Shown here one piece after another: positions 34,213-44,409 of a stretch of 64,000 nucleotides of DNA. The DNA comes from Juglans regia (taxonomy: Eukaryota > Streptophyta > Magnoliopsida > Fagales > Juglandaceae). Below the pieces are notes generated by a model. The model saw only the letters and a list, made by a program, of their open reading frames with translations, had not been told where the DNA came from and ran no database searches. Both the position numbers and the translations under genes were made by a program. The number at the start of each line of letters is the position of its first letter. The first letter of the stretch is position 1. The stretch lies in contig NC_049901.1 in assembly GCF_001411555.2 (NCBI RefSeq), positions 26,450,372 to 26,514,371 on the forward strand, in the 5' to 3' direction.

Positions 34213-34683
34213 ATTTTGCATGAACGATTATGTTGGTCTAACATGAAGAGATATGTCAATCGCATTTATGGCAGGTGCATTACATGTAGAAAGGCCAAAT
34301 TTAAGCTTTTGCCACTGGGGTTGTATACACTCTTACCTATTCCTAGTGAGTCATGTGTAGACATATCTATGGACTTTGTTTTGGAGCTGCCTAGGAAAGA
34401 AAGTAATAGAGATTCTATTTTTATGGTTGTTGATGGATTTATAGAGTTTGCATATAATAGGACCATGCATACTACCACTTTATATTCTCCTTTTGAAATT
34501 ATTTATAGACATAATCCATTTTCTCCTTTAGATTTAATGTATTTATCTGTTGCCAACAGGAGTAGCTTCGGTGGATTTTTTCAAATTCTTGAACAAATTA
34601 ATGATAATGCATATGACATTAATGATAATGTTACTAACATTTTTCCTTTTGATCCAGGTGGAGATTCGAGGTCGAATCCTTTT

Positions 34684-34697
34684 GAGGAGAGGGGGAA
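34684..34697 (+). other. Polypurine tract of the nested Gypsy element
   Basis: GAGGAGAGGGGGAA directly precedes the right LTR's TG, the normal site for priming plus-strand synthesis. Confidence 0.8.
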
Positions 34698-35418
34698 TGA
34701 TGGGAACCAAGATGAGCCTAGTCTTAAAGATATGTTGCAAGTTCCAGATGGGCCAAATGCAAGTTCAAGGGCTTAAATGATGAAGATTATGCTTTGATTC
34801 ATTTCATAAGCTATGGAAAGGGCAACAACATGACTTATAGTCTTTGGGCATTTGAAGGCTTTCTATTTATTTAATTAATTTCAAGGAGCTATTTTATTTG
34901 CTTAGAATAATTGGGTTTATGCCTATGTAAGGGCATGTTGGGAAAGTTATTGTTTATTGAACTAGGGTTAGGGTTACTGTAGCCAAGTTACTGTAGCGCG
35001 GCACTGTAGCAGAGGCACTATTCATCCAGGGGCACTTTTGGAAGATGGGGTTTTATTTTGGCTAGGGTTTCATTAGGTTTTGCTTTAAATACTCTATGTA
35101 GCCTCATTCTAATCATTTTATGAAGTTTATGAAATTTGATGAATTTATTCATTGTGAGTTGAGTTTATCTCCTCTTGTTCTTAATTGAACTTTTGAACTT
35201 ATCAAAGGTAAATCATAACCTTTGTGGCGTTCCTCCTTTGTAATTTGGGTTCTTGAGACGGGTTCTTCAACGGGTCTAGATTTTAATATAATCTAGGTTC
35301 TTGAAACAAGTTCTCATCGGGTTTAGGTTCTCCATCCTTTGACTTGATTTTGGCTTTCTTGGGGAGTTTTCAAATTGATTTTGGGTTCAAAGGATTCCAT
35401 TCCCGCGGGTTCATATCA
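34698..35418 (+). repeat. 3' LTR of the nested Gypsy element (721 bp)
   Basis: Same length as the left LTR, about eight substitutions, no indels. The last pol codons run into its first ~79 bases. Confidence 0.95.
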
Positions 35419-35423
35419 CCCAG
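35419..35423. repeat. Right 5-bp target duplication (CCCAG)
   Basis: Identical to 30378-30382; host pol reading resumes here. Confidence 0.92.
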
Positions 35424-36647
35424 GGAGCACAAAGATGTATCAAGATTTGAAGCAATACTTTTGGTGGGATGGATTAAAGAAGGATGTAGCAGAGTATGTT
35501 AATAGATGCTCAATTTGTAGAACAGTCAAGGTAGAGCATCAAAGACCCGTTGGAGATCTACAACCACTTTCGATCCTAAAATGGAAATGAGAGGACATAT
35601 CCATGGACTTTGTGATTGGATTACCGAGAACTTCAAAGGGAAACAACTCTATTTGGGTCATGGTCAATCGCTTGATGAAAAGTGCTCACTTTTTTGTAGT
35701 GAAAAATATTGACCCTATGGAGAAGTTAACTCGGCTATTTGTATCTGAAATAGTGTGACTACATGGAGTACTAAAAAAGACTGTATCTGATAGGGAAACA
35801 TGTTTTACTTCTCGTTTTAAGCAAAGCCTTCAGGACGCTCTGGGCACCAATTTGAAGTTTAGTAGTGCCTATCACCCTCAGATTGGTGGGCAAACTGAAC
35901 ATACAATTCAGACCCTGGAGGACATGCTAAGAGCGTGTGTTTTGCAAGAAAAGGGCGATTGGGAGAAGCTCTTACCATTACTTGAGTTTGCCTACAATAA
36001 TAGCTTCCAGGCCACCATAGCTTCCACCCTACAAAACTTTATATGAAAGGAAATGCAAATCTCCCTTATGCTGGGATGAAGTAGGGGAAGACAAGAATTA
36101 TGGTGCAGAGATTCTTCAAGAGATGAAGGATCTAATCCATCAAATAAGGGAAAGGATGAAGGTTGCTCAAGATAGGCAGAAGAGCTATGCTGACCATTGA
36201 AGAAGGACCCTCGAGTTCAAAGTTGGCAATTGGGTTTATCTCAAAGTATCGCCCATGAAATGAGTCTTTCGGTTCAGGAAGAAGGGGAAGTTAAGTCCAA
36301 GATACGTGGGACCATATGTGATTCTGGAGAAAGTAGGGGCAGTTGCTTATAGATTGGATCTTCCAGCTGAATTCCAAGGAATCCATAATGTTTTCCATGT
36401 ATCTTCTCTCAAAAAGAGTTTCGAAAAGCATATTCCAACCATTGTAGACACGAGAGATATTTCTCTCCAACTCGACCTAACCTATGAAGAAGTTCCTATT
36501 CAGATCACTGATTGGAAGGATAAGGAACTGAGGAATTGTAAAATTCCTTTGGTTAAGGTTTTGTGGCGGAATCATGATGTTGAGGAAGCCACATGGAAAA
36601 AAGAAGTTGACATGAGAAGCAAATACCCCTATCTGTTTGGCGTATGA
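35419..36647 (+). pseudogene. Gypsy pol, part 2: integrase and chromodomain-like C-terminus
   Basis: After the second CCCAG copy the frame resumes with GSTKMYQDLKQYFWW and CSIC (zinc finger). The integrase core follows: DISMDFVIGLP (first Asp), VSDRETCFTSRF (second Asp) and the AYHPQIGGQTEHTIQ block with the terminal catalytic region. Stops occur at 35588-35590, near 35757, near 36043 and near 36198. A 113-codon frame at 36306-36647 gives MGPYVILEKVG, IHNVFHVSSLKK and a chromodomain-like end (VLWRNHDVEEATWKKE). Chromodomains direct integration to particular chromatin. Inactive. Confidence 0.9.
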
Positions 36648-36740
36648 TTTTGTTTGGCATTGGCCTTCATCCATTCATGCATAGCATCCGTTGTCATTTC
36701 ACATGTATGATTCACATCCTTTCTTGTCATTTTCAGTTGC

Positions 36741-37333
36741 GCCATAGCCAGTAATGGTAGGACCATTCGTCAGACATATATGACCCGCAATCGACTTTGG
36801 AGGCTGAGAGCTTAGTAGTGACGGAGACGATTAGGCCGTATGGCCGACGCATTTTGGGCCCAGCAGGAGAGACTGGAGTACCATAGGACTCACATCCTCA
36901 ACCATGATGGGAGAGGTCATATCCATCTGAGGAGAGCACAGTCACATGAGGAGTGTCAGTGTTATGACCCTGTTCGCTGGATGGGACAAACTAGGCTAGA
37001 TGGCTTATATGATGTATGAGATCGACTTTCTCAGTTGCACCAGATCAGCTTGAGTAGAGCCAGGCAGCAGAGCAACGTCAGTTCGAACAGGAGCCGCTCA
37101 TTCTTGACCCCACTCCCCTTGACACATCTGATACTTCTGACTCTTCCCCGAGTGGCGTTTGTTTCTGTGAGGAGGGAGACCCCTGGCTTGAGGTCGAGGA
37201 GTGTAGGCAGTGGAGACGCCATGAGGAGAGAGTTAACACATTTTACGATTCAGATGAGGATGAGTACTTTTATAACGGCCAATATGAGACATCAGAGGAT
37301 GGCGACGAGAGGCCCCCATTGAGCCCTGAGTAG
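36741..37333 (+). pseudogene. Extra ORF remnant between pol and the 3' LTR of the host Gypsy element
   Basis: An acceptor-like TTTTCAG (36731-36737) precedes a readable frame (SNGRTIRQTYMTRNRLWRLR), three adjacent stops at 36813-36821, then MADAFWAQQERLEYHRTHIL and CYDPVRWMGQTRLDG. After a frameshift, 37045-37333 reads an acidic tail (FYDSDEDEYFYNGQYETSED and PPLSPE) ending in TAG at 37331. The codon-like structure and clustered acidic residues suggest a once-real third protein. I do not recognise its family; chromoviruses normally lack such an ORF. Confidence 0.45.
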
Positions 37334-37365
37334 TAGCACGGTTAGTGAGTCACACTCAACTTTTA

Positions 37366-37948
37366 GAGCACTCTCATTAGATTAGTTAAAGTTAAAGGAC
37401 AGTTTTGATGAATGTAAGAGAAATTTGACTTTTGACTATTTCATTCACATAAATCTCTACATTGGAATAGCTATTTTTTCATTATATAATAATAAAATAA
37501 TATAAGATGAATTTGGTTTTGGTTATTCACATCAAATCTCCACATTAGATTATATATTTTTTCATTATATGGTAATGAATAACTAATAATTTCAAAAATA
37601 TTTAATTTTTTTAATTATTAATTTTTTTAATTTTATCATATTTTACTATTCTACTTATTATATGTTAATTAATAATCATGTTCTTATTAAATTAATATAT
37701 CACTAAATCAAATTAATATATTAATTGTGATAAAATATGTGATAGAAAGAAATGGAGAGAGAAATAATTAATAAAATATGTATTTGATGCATGTACAGTA
37801 ACCTTTAAATTTGAAAAAAACTTTTGAAAGTCACTGTAGCTAAATTCTAAATATTTGGAATTTGACTAATCTAGTGTGAGCATATTTTACTCTTTAATAG
37901 CTAAATACTCATTGGATTTAGCTTTTAGCTAATCCAATGAAAGTGCCC
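37366..37948. mobile_element. Tourist-like (PIF/Harbinger) MITE, 583 bp, TSD TTA
   Basis: The left end GAGCACTCTCATTAGATTAG and the inverse of the right end GGGCACTTTCATTGGATTAG are imperfect inverted repeats of about 25 bp. TTA flanks both sides (37363-37365 and 37949-37951), the PIF/Harbinger signature. The AT-rich interior shares TATATGTTAATTAATAATCA with the element at 54710-55599. Non-coding. Confidence 0.75.
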
Positions 37949-37998
37949 TTACGTATTGTATGTTTTGTGTTGGCCCCAATTTTGATGACGAAATCTTG

Positions 37999-38015
37999 TT
38001 TTAAGGGGGGAAGAT
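37999..38015 (+). other. Polypurine tract of the host Gypsy element
   Basis: The text GACGAAATCTTGTTTTAAGG followed by GGGGAAGA directly precedes the 3' LTR start TGTAAGACC. This phrase is characteristic of the end of many plant chromoviruses. Confidence 0.8.
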
Positions 38016-41000
38016 GTAAGACCCCGCTTAAGTAACCATTAGATTAACCCTTAAGCATCCTAGATTAGGCTTTTAACTTTAGGTTATTACTTACATTAAG
38101 GTTGATAGTGAGGTTAGCCTTAATCTTGACACTTAGTACTATTAAGCTAAGAATTAGAGAAGTAAGCCCATTAGTGAATTTAGTGAGACTTTCAGGATCT
38201 TAGAACATTCATGCGCCTAACCTTAGAAGCCTTGAACCAAGCTCTTAGGAAATTCAAGACTTGGTAGCTAGCCTTGGCCTAAATTTAAGGAAGGCATAAG
38301 GCCTTTGGGCCAAACTTGGTGTAGAATGGACCCATGGCCAAATTAGCCCAAGTCAAACCTTTTCAAACCCATTTTAGTGGATCTTGAGGTTTATTTTCAA
38401 CCCTAAAAATATAGAAATGATGCCCCTCTCATTCAAGCCCAAGAGCCCATAAGCCATGAACCCACACACTTGATCCTTTTAACCCCACAAAGCCCAAAGC
38501 CATATTTGGGTTTATTTCACTATTCAACTTGAAAGCCCAATACACTATACAATTGGTTTCCTTAAGTCCAAATCATACCCTAAGTACCCAAATTAAGTTT
38601 TGAAAGTTGGCTAAGACCATTAACCATCATACTTGAGGTAAGTGAATTTTATGCCATGCTTTGAAACTTAAATTTTGTTTAATCTTTTCCTAACCTTCTA
38701 ATTCGTATTTTTCTTGATTGATTATTTTATTTCATCATACTTAGACCTTACTAATACCCTAGCTAAACCTCCCCACATGTCATTAAGGAAAATGACATAT
38801 CAAACCCCAAACTTACATCAATCAGCTATTGTGTATCACCTTTGAGTACTTGGACTGTTTTGCCCTTAGGTCCAATATTTTTGTGGTTTGACCTCAAGGG
38901 TAATATGGTCCTTAGACACCTCATGAGACCCCTTCAAACCCAGAATTAGCCTTCAATGAAAATGGTTCCACAAACCAAACCAAACCAAGAAGCCAAATCG
39001 ATTGTACCTTAGTCTAGTTTGAGTGAGAACTAGTTGGGTTGGAATTTAACCAATCATTTGCCTAAGTTGAGCCATCACCCCACACCACCTCCATAACCAC
39101 CGAATCCCAAGAGATCGCATGACCATCATGAGAATTTTGACTCAATTTTTCTCACCCAAAAACCATCCAAAACCGAACTCAAAAACTACGAAGCAAAAAC
39201 CACCTAAACCCGCCGGTTTGCAAGGGTGGTTTGATTGACTTGTGGCTATCTGAATCATGCCCCACGACTTGGACACCTCTACAAGACCATTGTAGCTATA
39301 GTGAGGAGGAAATCATGGTGGTTTCAGGCCACTATTCCCCCTGCACAAGGTGACATAAGCCATGGAAAGAAAGCTGAAAAATTTCCAGACTGGTGCACTG
39401 CCCACTTCACCCAATCACCAAGCATCCAAGCCAACGTCTCCCCCCTCTTGAATCCTATAAATACCTCCCTCACTTCCTCATTTCCTCCACACCTCAGCGC
39501 CAAGCTTCCTCTTGAGAGCACTTATCTCCCTTAGAGATCAACAGAATGGAACCGAGTGAGTTTTGGTAAGTTCTTGAGTGTTCTTGAGCAAGACTATCTT
39601 TAGTGCTTGGAAGGTTACGAAATTTGTAAGTTTTCCTACTCTTTATTTTAGTTAGCATGTCAAACTTTGTTTCCAAGTGTTGGTATGAAATTTGGTTGAG
39701 TTTTGAGAATGTTATCATGCTTAGTTCAAAATCAGGTCATTAAAGGGTAGTTTGAATGATTAAAGGATTTTAAGTGGTAATTTAGCTATGACATGTCTTA
39801 AGTATGATTTGATATGATTTATTATTGTCTTAGAATGATTATGGAAGGTTTGATTTGTGATAAAAAGCATGCCATGATAGGTTTTAAATCTATCTTGTCT
39901 TGATCATCAAGTATGAACCGGTTTTGAATAAATTGGAGATTTAGGATACCATAGCCATGATTTAGTGTTGGGATGAACTTGATTATCCAAGGATTAGCAT
40001 TCATTATGTCATTAAAGATTTAAGATGTTAGTGATCATTTGTGATTAAATAAAATCTCATATGCATGCATTCATAAGGATCAATAGTTGAAAACATACTT
40101 AAACATCAACTAGAGTGTATGCTATAGGTTGGGACTGTTTGGAAAAGTCTCACTCTGATTTTTGAAAATTCAAGGATATAGATGATTTTAGAATGCCAAA
40201 AATATGAAGTTCATGAATTTTTGTTAAATTTGAAGTTTGTTTGCAATTATTGAAAATTTAGGGCCTTAACGACAATTTTTTAGAGTCTAGTGGTATTTTT
40301 GTAAATACCATTTTTTGAAATCTTTGATTTTGAACCTCAACCATAGAAGTATTAATCCTAACTTAGCTCGCACTTGTTTTTAGCCACTACGACGATTTTT
40401 TTCAAATTTATCAAGAAGTTTGTAAGTTGGCCTCTAACTTACACATTGATAGATTATTTGTGAATTATTGATAAATGTTTCATTCATATTTCAATTATCA
40501 TTTTGAGTATAAAATATCATATTATATGATACATTGAGTGCATACTTACATGACATGTGATTTTTTTTCCATTTTCGCATATTGCATCTATAAATGTCAT
40601 TTTTGCATGAAAGCTTGTCACATATGCACATGTCATGAAAAATATTTTTCAAGCATATCATGAAAATAATTTTTGTCACGACCCCAAAGGCTAGGATGGA
40701 GAATAATTATCCTAGTGAAACTTTTCTGTCCACTATGGAGTATTTAAGAATAGAGTGGTAACCCCTGAGTTGACGAATAACAATCAACAGGCTTTGAATG
40801 TGTTTTTTTTTAAAGAATGCAGGAACGAAATCAATATGTTATGACACTTAATACTGGTGTGTGTACACGTTATGATGTTATATTATATTTACCAATGCAT
40901 TGAGAACGAGTCTATAGACAACGTAGTTTCAACGTGAGTTATACTACGGTCATCATCATGTACTCATAGTGTATATTGAGAACCGTGACGTTACCACACG

Positions 41001-41692
41001 TTATGATGTTAATTATGAATTGTTAACAATGATGAAAGTTTATGATAAATATATATTTTAAAAAATGATGGCAAAAATGTTTACTGAATGAAAATCTGTG
41101 TCTCAATTTTTCTAAAATATTAAGGAATCTAGATGAGAGACATGCATACTAATTTTTCTGCATCTCATGCATTGCATATTTATCATGCTTCATGTTTAAT
41201 TTATTTTTGTGCAAGTTGGTTATTTAACTTACTGAGACTTCGAGTAAATCTCATCCTCTATGGGACCACTATCATTTCACTCGGAATGATAGAAGTTGTG
41301 TCAAGACTTAAGGAGGACGAGATAGATGGAACACTGGATCCGCATGATTGAGGAGAAGCCAGATCTTGAGAGGAAATTGGATTTAATCCTGATGTTTATA
41401 GCCCAAGTCCTTTATGCTTTAGATTGCATGAAGAGAATGATTTGACTTTAACTCTTAGTTTTACTAAGATTATGTTACATTTGGTACTTTGATCACTAAT
41501 GAATTGAGATTTTTTAGATATTTTGGTATAAATTATACTTTCACCTTTATTTTCGCTCTGATTATTGCATACTGTTAGTTGTATACTAGGGTGCATTGCA
41601 TATACTGTCATATACGAGAGTATGTAACATTGTATTACATGTTCCGACGCTTGAAGTCTCCGTTCCATCCCAAGCAGAGGTTGGAGGTGTCA
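38016..41692 (+). repeat. 3' LTR of the host Gypsy element (about 3.7 kb)
   Basis: It begins TGTAAGACCCCGCTT after the polypurine tract and probably ends at GGAGGTGTCA (41692); the end is set only by the TG...CA rule because no second LTR is in the window. It contains no supported gene. Confidence 0.7.
39456..39463 (+). promoter_or_regulatory. TATA box of the large LTR
   Basis: TATAAATA, followed about 30 bp later by a CA-rich stretch (CTCCACACCTCAGC) suitable for initiation, as expected at a U3/R boundary inside an LTR. Confidence 0.55.
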
Positions 41693-44409
41693 TAATAATA
41701 ATATATCTAACTAGGTAACGTGTGCTAATGCTAATTTTAGGATTAAGCTACTTACCTCATAGTATTGCTTCTGAATTTTTACTTTGTATCTCGTTACATA
41801 TACCAAGTACTATAAGTCATTAAAGTTTTTGAAATACGTGCTTTAATACTCTATTTAATTAAATAGATACTATGGAAATAACTTTAATGATTACTAAATT
41901 TTTACATAAAATTTAATAAATACTAATATCATTTAAATAATCTTAACATATTTCATTTTTTCTATTTATGACTTTAATAACATAATAAAAATAACATTAT
42001 TTTCTATTTATGGCTTTATTTAACTATGAGATTTAGAACAAAGTCCAGGATAAAATAAGCCCATCATAAAATTAAGCTCAACGCAAAACAAGTCCAATTT
42101 AATATCAGCCGGACGTAGACCCAATTCAAAACATTTGTCCAACGTAGACTATGTGAGGAAAAAAAGTCCAAATGCATTCTGACTTGGGTTTCAAATAAGG
42201 GCATAAAAATAATCACACTTGATTGTCTTTAATGCCTTACGGAAAGGCTAACGGCAATGGGTTTAAATGGCATTTTATTGTAAATATCATTTGAAGTTTG
42301 AATATGCTTCATGAAGACTACAATAATATTCCATTAAAAATTTGACATGCTTTATGCTGTATGCTGAGGGAGGCTACACGACAATTCCATTGGAAAGGGA
42401 ACAACATGATGGTTGATTAACCATTTGTAAATCTAAGGGATGTAATCACACGAAATGGTGTACTCCTTAGATTGCACCCTCTCCATGATGATGGTTTCTA
42501 TGGAGGTGTTGGTTGAGAAAGTGTCAAGGGAGACAACGTTTAACTTGTGGTTGTGTCACTTATTAATAGTTGTGCCTCTTGCCAACTAGTACCTTATGGT
42601 CTATAAATAGAGACCATTTGTGCACAATTGAATTACTTGCAATTCCTCTGTCCATCACTAATTTATGGGACAAATATCCTTACGGGAGTGTCACCATTTT
42701 GCCCATTTTCATTTTATATTTACCAACATATGTAACACTACTTGTCCTCTAATGTAAGTCTTTGGTATTATAAGAAATGAATTAACACGGAAAGCAACCA
42801 ATCAAGGCATGTCTTAGGCAAATGAAGAAAGTAAGGGCAGAGAGCTCAGACTAAGGACAAAGAGCTTACCGAGAAAATAGAACCATGCAACAGAGAGAGG
42901 AAGGGAGCTTGCAGCGGATCTAAGGGCTGAGTTGGGGTGGGGGCCACTCGGTCTCCTTTGTGCGTGGTGATGGAGTACATAGAGGAAAATTAGTTGTGGT
43001 CTTAAACCAAGAATAACAGAGCAGAGGGAGAGAGTGAGGGGTGGTCGTGTGCTCATTGGAGCAGCACAAGCTTGATGGAAGGAGGTCGACTGTCAAATTT
43101 TGTGGCTATCAAAGAGCTCTAACGGCTGTTGGCGTTTCGTGGCTATTTCCTACGAGGTGAGTTGGCTGGAAAAATATGTGATGTCTCGGTTTGTGATGGT
43201 TTGTTTGGGTGTGGGTGCTTTGTGGTTATCGGTGATCTTCTTTGTGTACAGGGAGCAACAATTGGCTGTGCTCTAAGTTGTGCGGTGGTGTGCGGTTTGG
43301 CTACGGTAGCTTGTTGTGGGGATGGATTGCTGTGCTTTGAGATTGCAGAGGAAGAGTTGTATATATAAAGGAAGTGTTCGACGATGTGTTCAGCTCAAAG
43401 TCAATCACTAGCTTCCATAGGATAAGGACTCAGTCGATGTTTAAGATTCTAATAATCGGAATAGTTATAGATAAAAATAGTAGTTCATTCCAAGGGGACT
43501 CACGGTTATGTTTTGGATTTGTGAAAATAATGGTCTACTGCGGTCCTAGTTACTGAGAAGATAGGGGGTGATAGAGAGTTCAATTTGGACTCGGGTAAGG
43601 ATCAATTGAGAAGAGAGTTTGAATTTTGAAAAACACACTTTAGCAGTTCATTTAAGGTATGACTCGAGTGACTGAGACTGTGTAAAAGACCTCAATTAGT
43701 ATTGATTAAAAATGAGGAAATATCTAAATTGATGATTTAACTACTAAAATAATAATATTAGTAATAATAATAATAATAACAAACACAATTCTACTACAAG
43801 GAAATCCCCTTAAGTAGAGCACACTGCACTCCCAGTTGACCTGGATTAAAAAATATATATTTTTTACAAACATAACTACTTCTCCCTTTCTCATACAAGA
43901 ACTCGCCACATAAAATCCTTACGAGCAGAAGCCCCATTCGTTCACCCTTCTTCCTTTATGCAAACAGAGCATACTTTCATTTTTCCCCCTTAGCAGAATG
44001 TATTCCTCCCTCACATACTCTCATGACCCCCTGTAGTTCTTTATGAGGGAATACGATGCCCGAGATGCAAGTTGGACATTTAGATCCCTTATCATTCGTG
44101 AAAATCTTGTGTCTCGTATGCCAAGCACACATGTGTATTGAAAATCGCAATGGAATATGTAAAGGGTATTAGTCCAAGACTAACACTACTAGTATCAAAA
44201 AAATTGTACAATAATCATTCTTTAATGAAAATATCCATAAGTCCATTCCTTCATCCAAAATATAGTTACATACCAACATTAGTTCATTGCCCACATTGTA
44301 ATATAAAACACTATAAATTGTTCATCACCTAAGTATAATAAACATTTTAAAATTTTAAAATATATTAAACTTAAATGGGTACAAACCCCCGTGGCTATTC
44401 CTCAGGTTG
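41693..44409. other. Intergenic DNA with a lone TATA-like promoter context
   Basis: No gene is supported. A TATAAATAGAG motif at 42602-42612 lies in a context like an LTR promoter, but no paired repeat is visible. A TAA-rich microsatellite lies at about 43745-43780. Open frames at 43129-43556 and 42814-43056 have no recognisable features and I leave them out. Confidence 0.45.

Larger units (their letters stand above)
33231..34776 (+). pseudogene. Shuffled pol remnant of the nested element with internal tandem repeats
   Basis: Pieces appear in Gypsy order but with large deletions: start of reverse transcriptase (GLSPIREIEHYVDLVPGATI), a jump to the RNase H end (MENFVIDALAGKYVL), the pre-integrase region (FGKFYKLD, then a frameshift near 33697), a tandem 45-bp array, the zinc-finger end (CITCRKAKF), the start of the integrase core (SCVDISMDFVLELP), a jump from VVDG to FIEFAYNR, and the pol C-terminus ending at 34774-34776, already inside the 3' LTR. 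No polymerase active site and no complete integrase triad remain. Deletions joining similar words (VVD/F-IEFAYNR) suggest template switching. Confidence 0.85.
30383..35418 (+). mobile_element. Complete nested LTR retrotransposon (Ty3/Gypsy), non-autonomous, 5,036 bp
   Basis: Two 721-bp LTRs (30383-31103 and 34698-35418) start TG and end CA, differ at about eight positions by my count (about 1.1%), and are flanked by CCCAG. A primer-binding site follows the left LTR and a purine-rich tract (GAGGAGAGGGGGAA) precedes the right one. The interior keeps gag and scattered pol pieces; most of protease, reverse transcriptase, RNase H and integrase core is deleted. Low LTR divergence means it moved recently although it could not encode its own enzymes. 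Confidence 0.95.
29957..41692 (+). mobile_element. 5'-deleted chromovirus-like Ty3/Gypsy element with 3' LTR, interrupted twice
   Basis: Order on +: end of RNase H, integrase, chromodomain-like end of pol, a further short ORF region, polypurine tract and a 3' LTR beginning TGTAAGACCCCGC at 38016. LTR, gag, protease and reverse transcriptase from the 5' side are absent; sequence before 29957 is of another kind. A complete Gypsy element (30383-35418) splits the integrase and a Tourist-like MITE (37366-37948) splits the tail. Removing the first restores an uninterrupted reading frame across the CCCAG target. Stops in the integrase show that the host element is dead. Confidence 0.9.

Noticed and set aside
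32600..34740. Minus-strand open frames within the nested element
   Set aside because: They are shadows of the gag and pol coding frames on +.
39235..39534. 99-codon open frame on +
   Set aside because: Lies inside the U3/R region of the large LTR and overlaps its TATA box; no protein family features.
42570..42760. Isolated LTR based on the TATAAATAGAG promoter context
   Set aside because: No paired repeat, primer-binding site or TG/CA boundary could be found, so a TATA-like match alone is not enough.
42814..43556. Host gene on either strand
   Set aside because: Short open frames with biased composition but no motif, no plausible splice structure and no partner exon.
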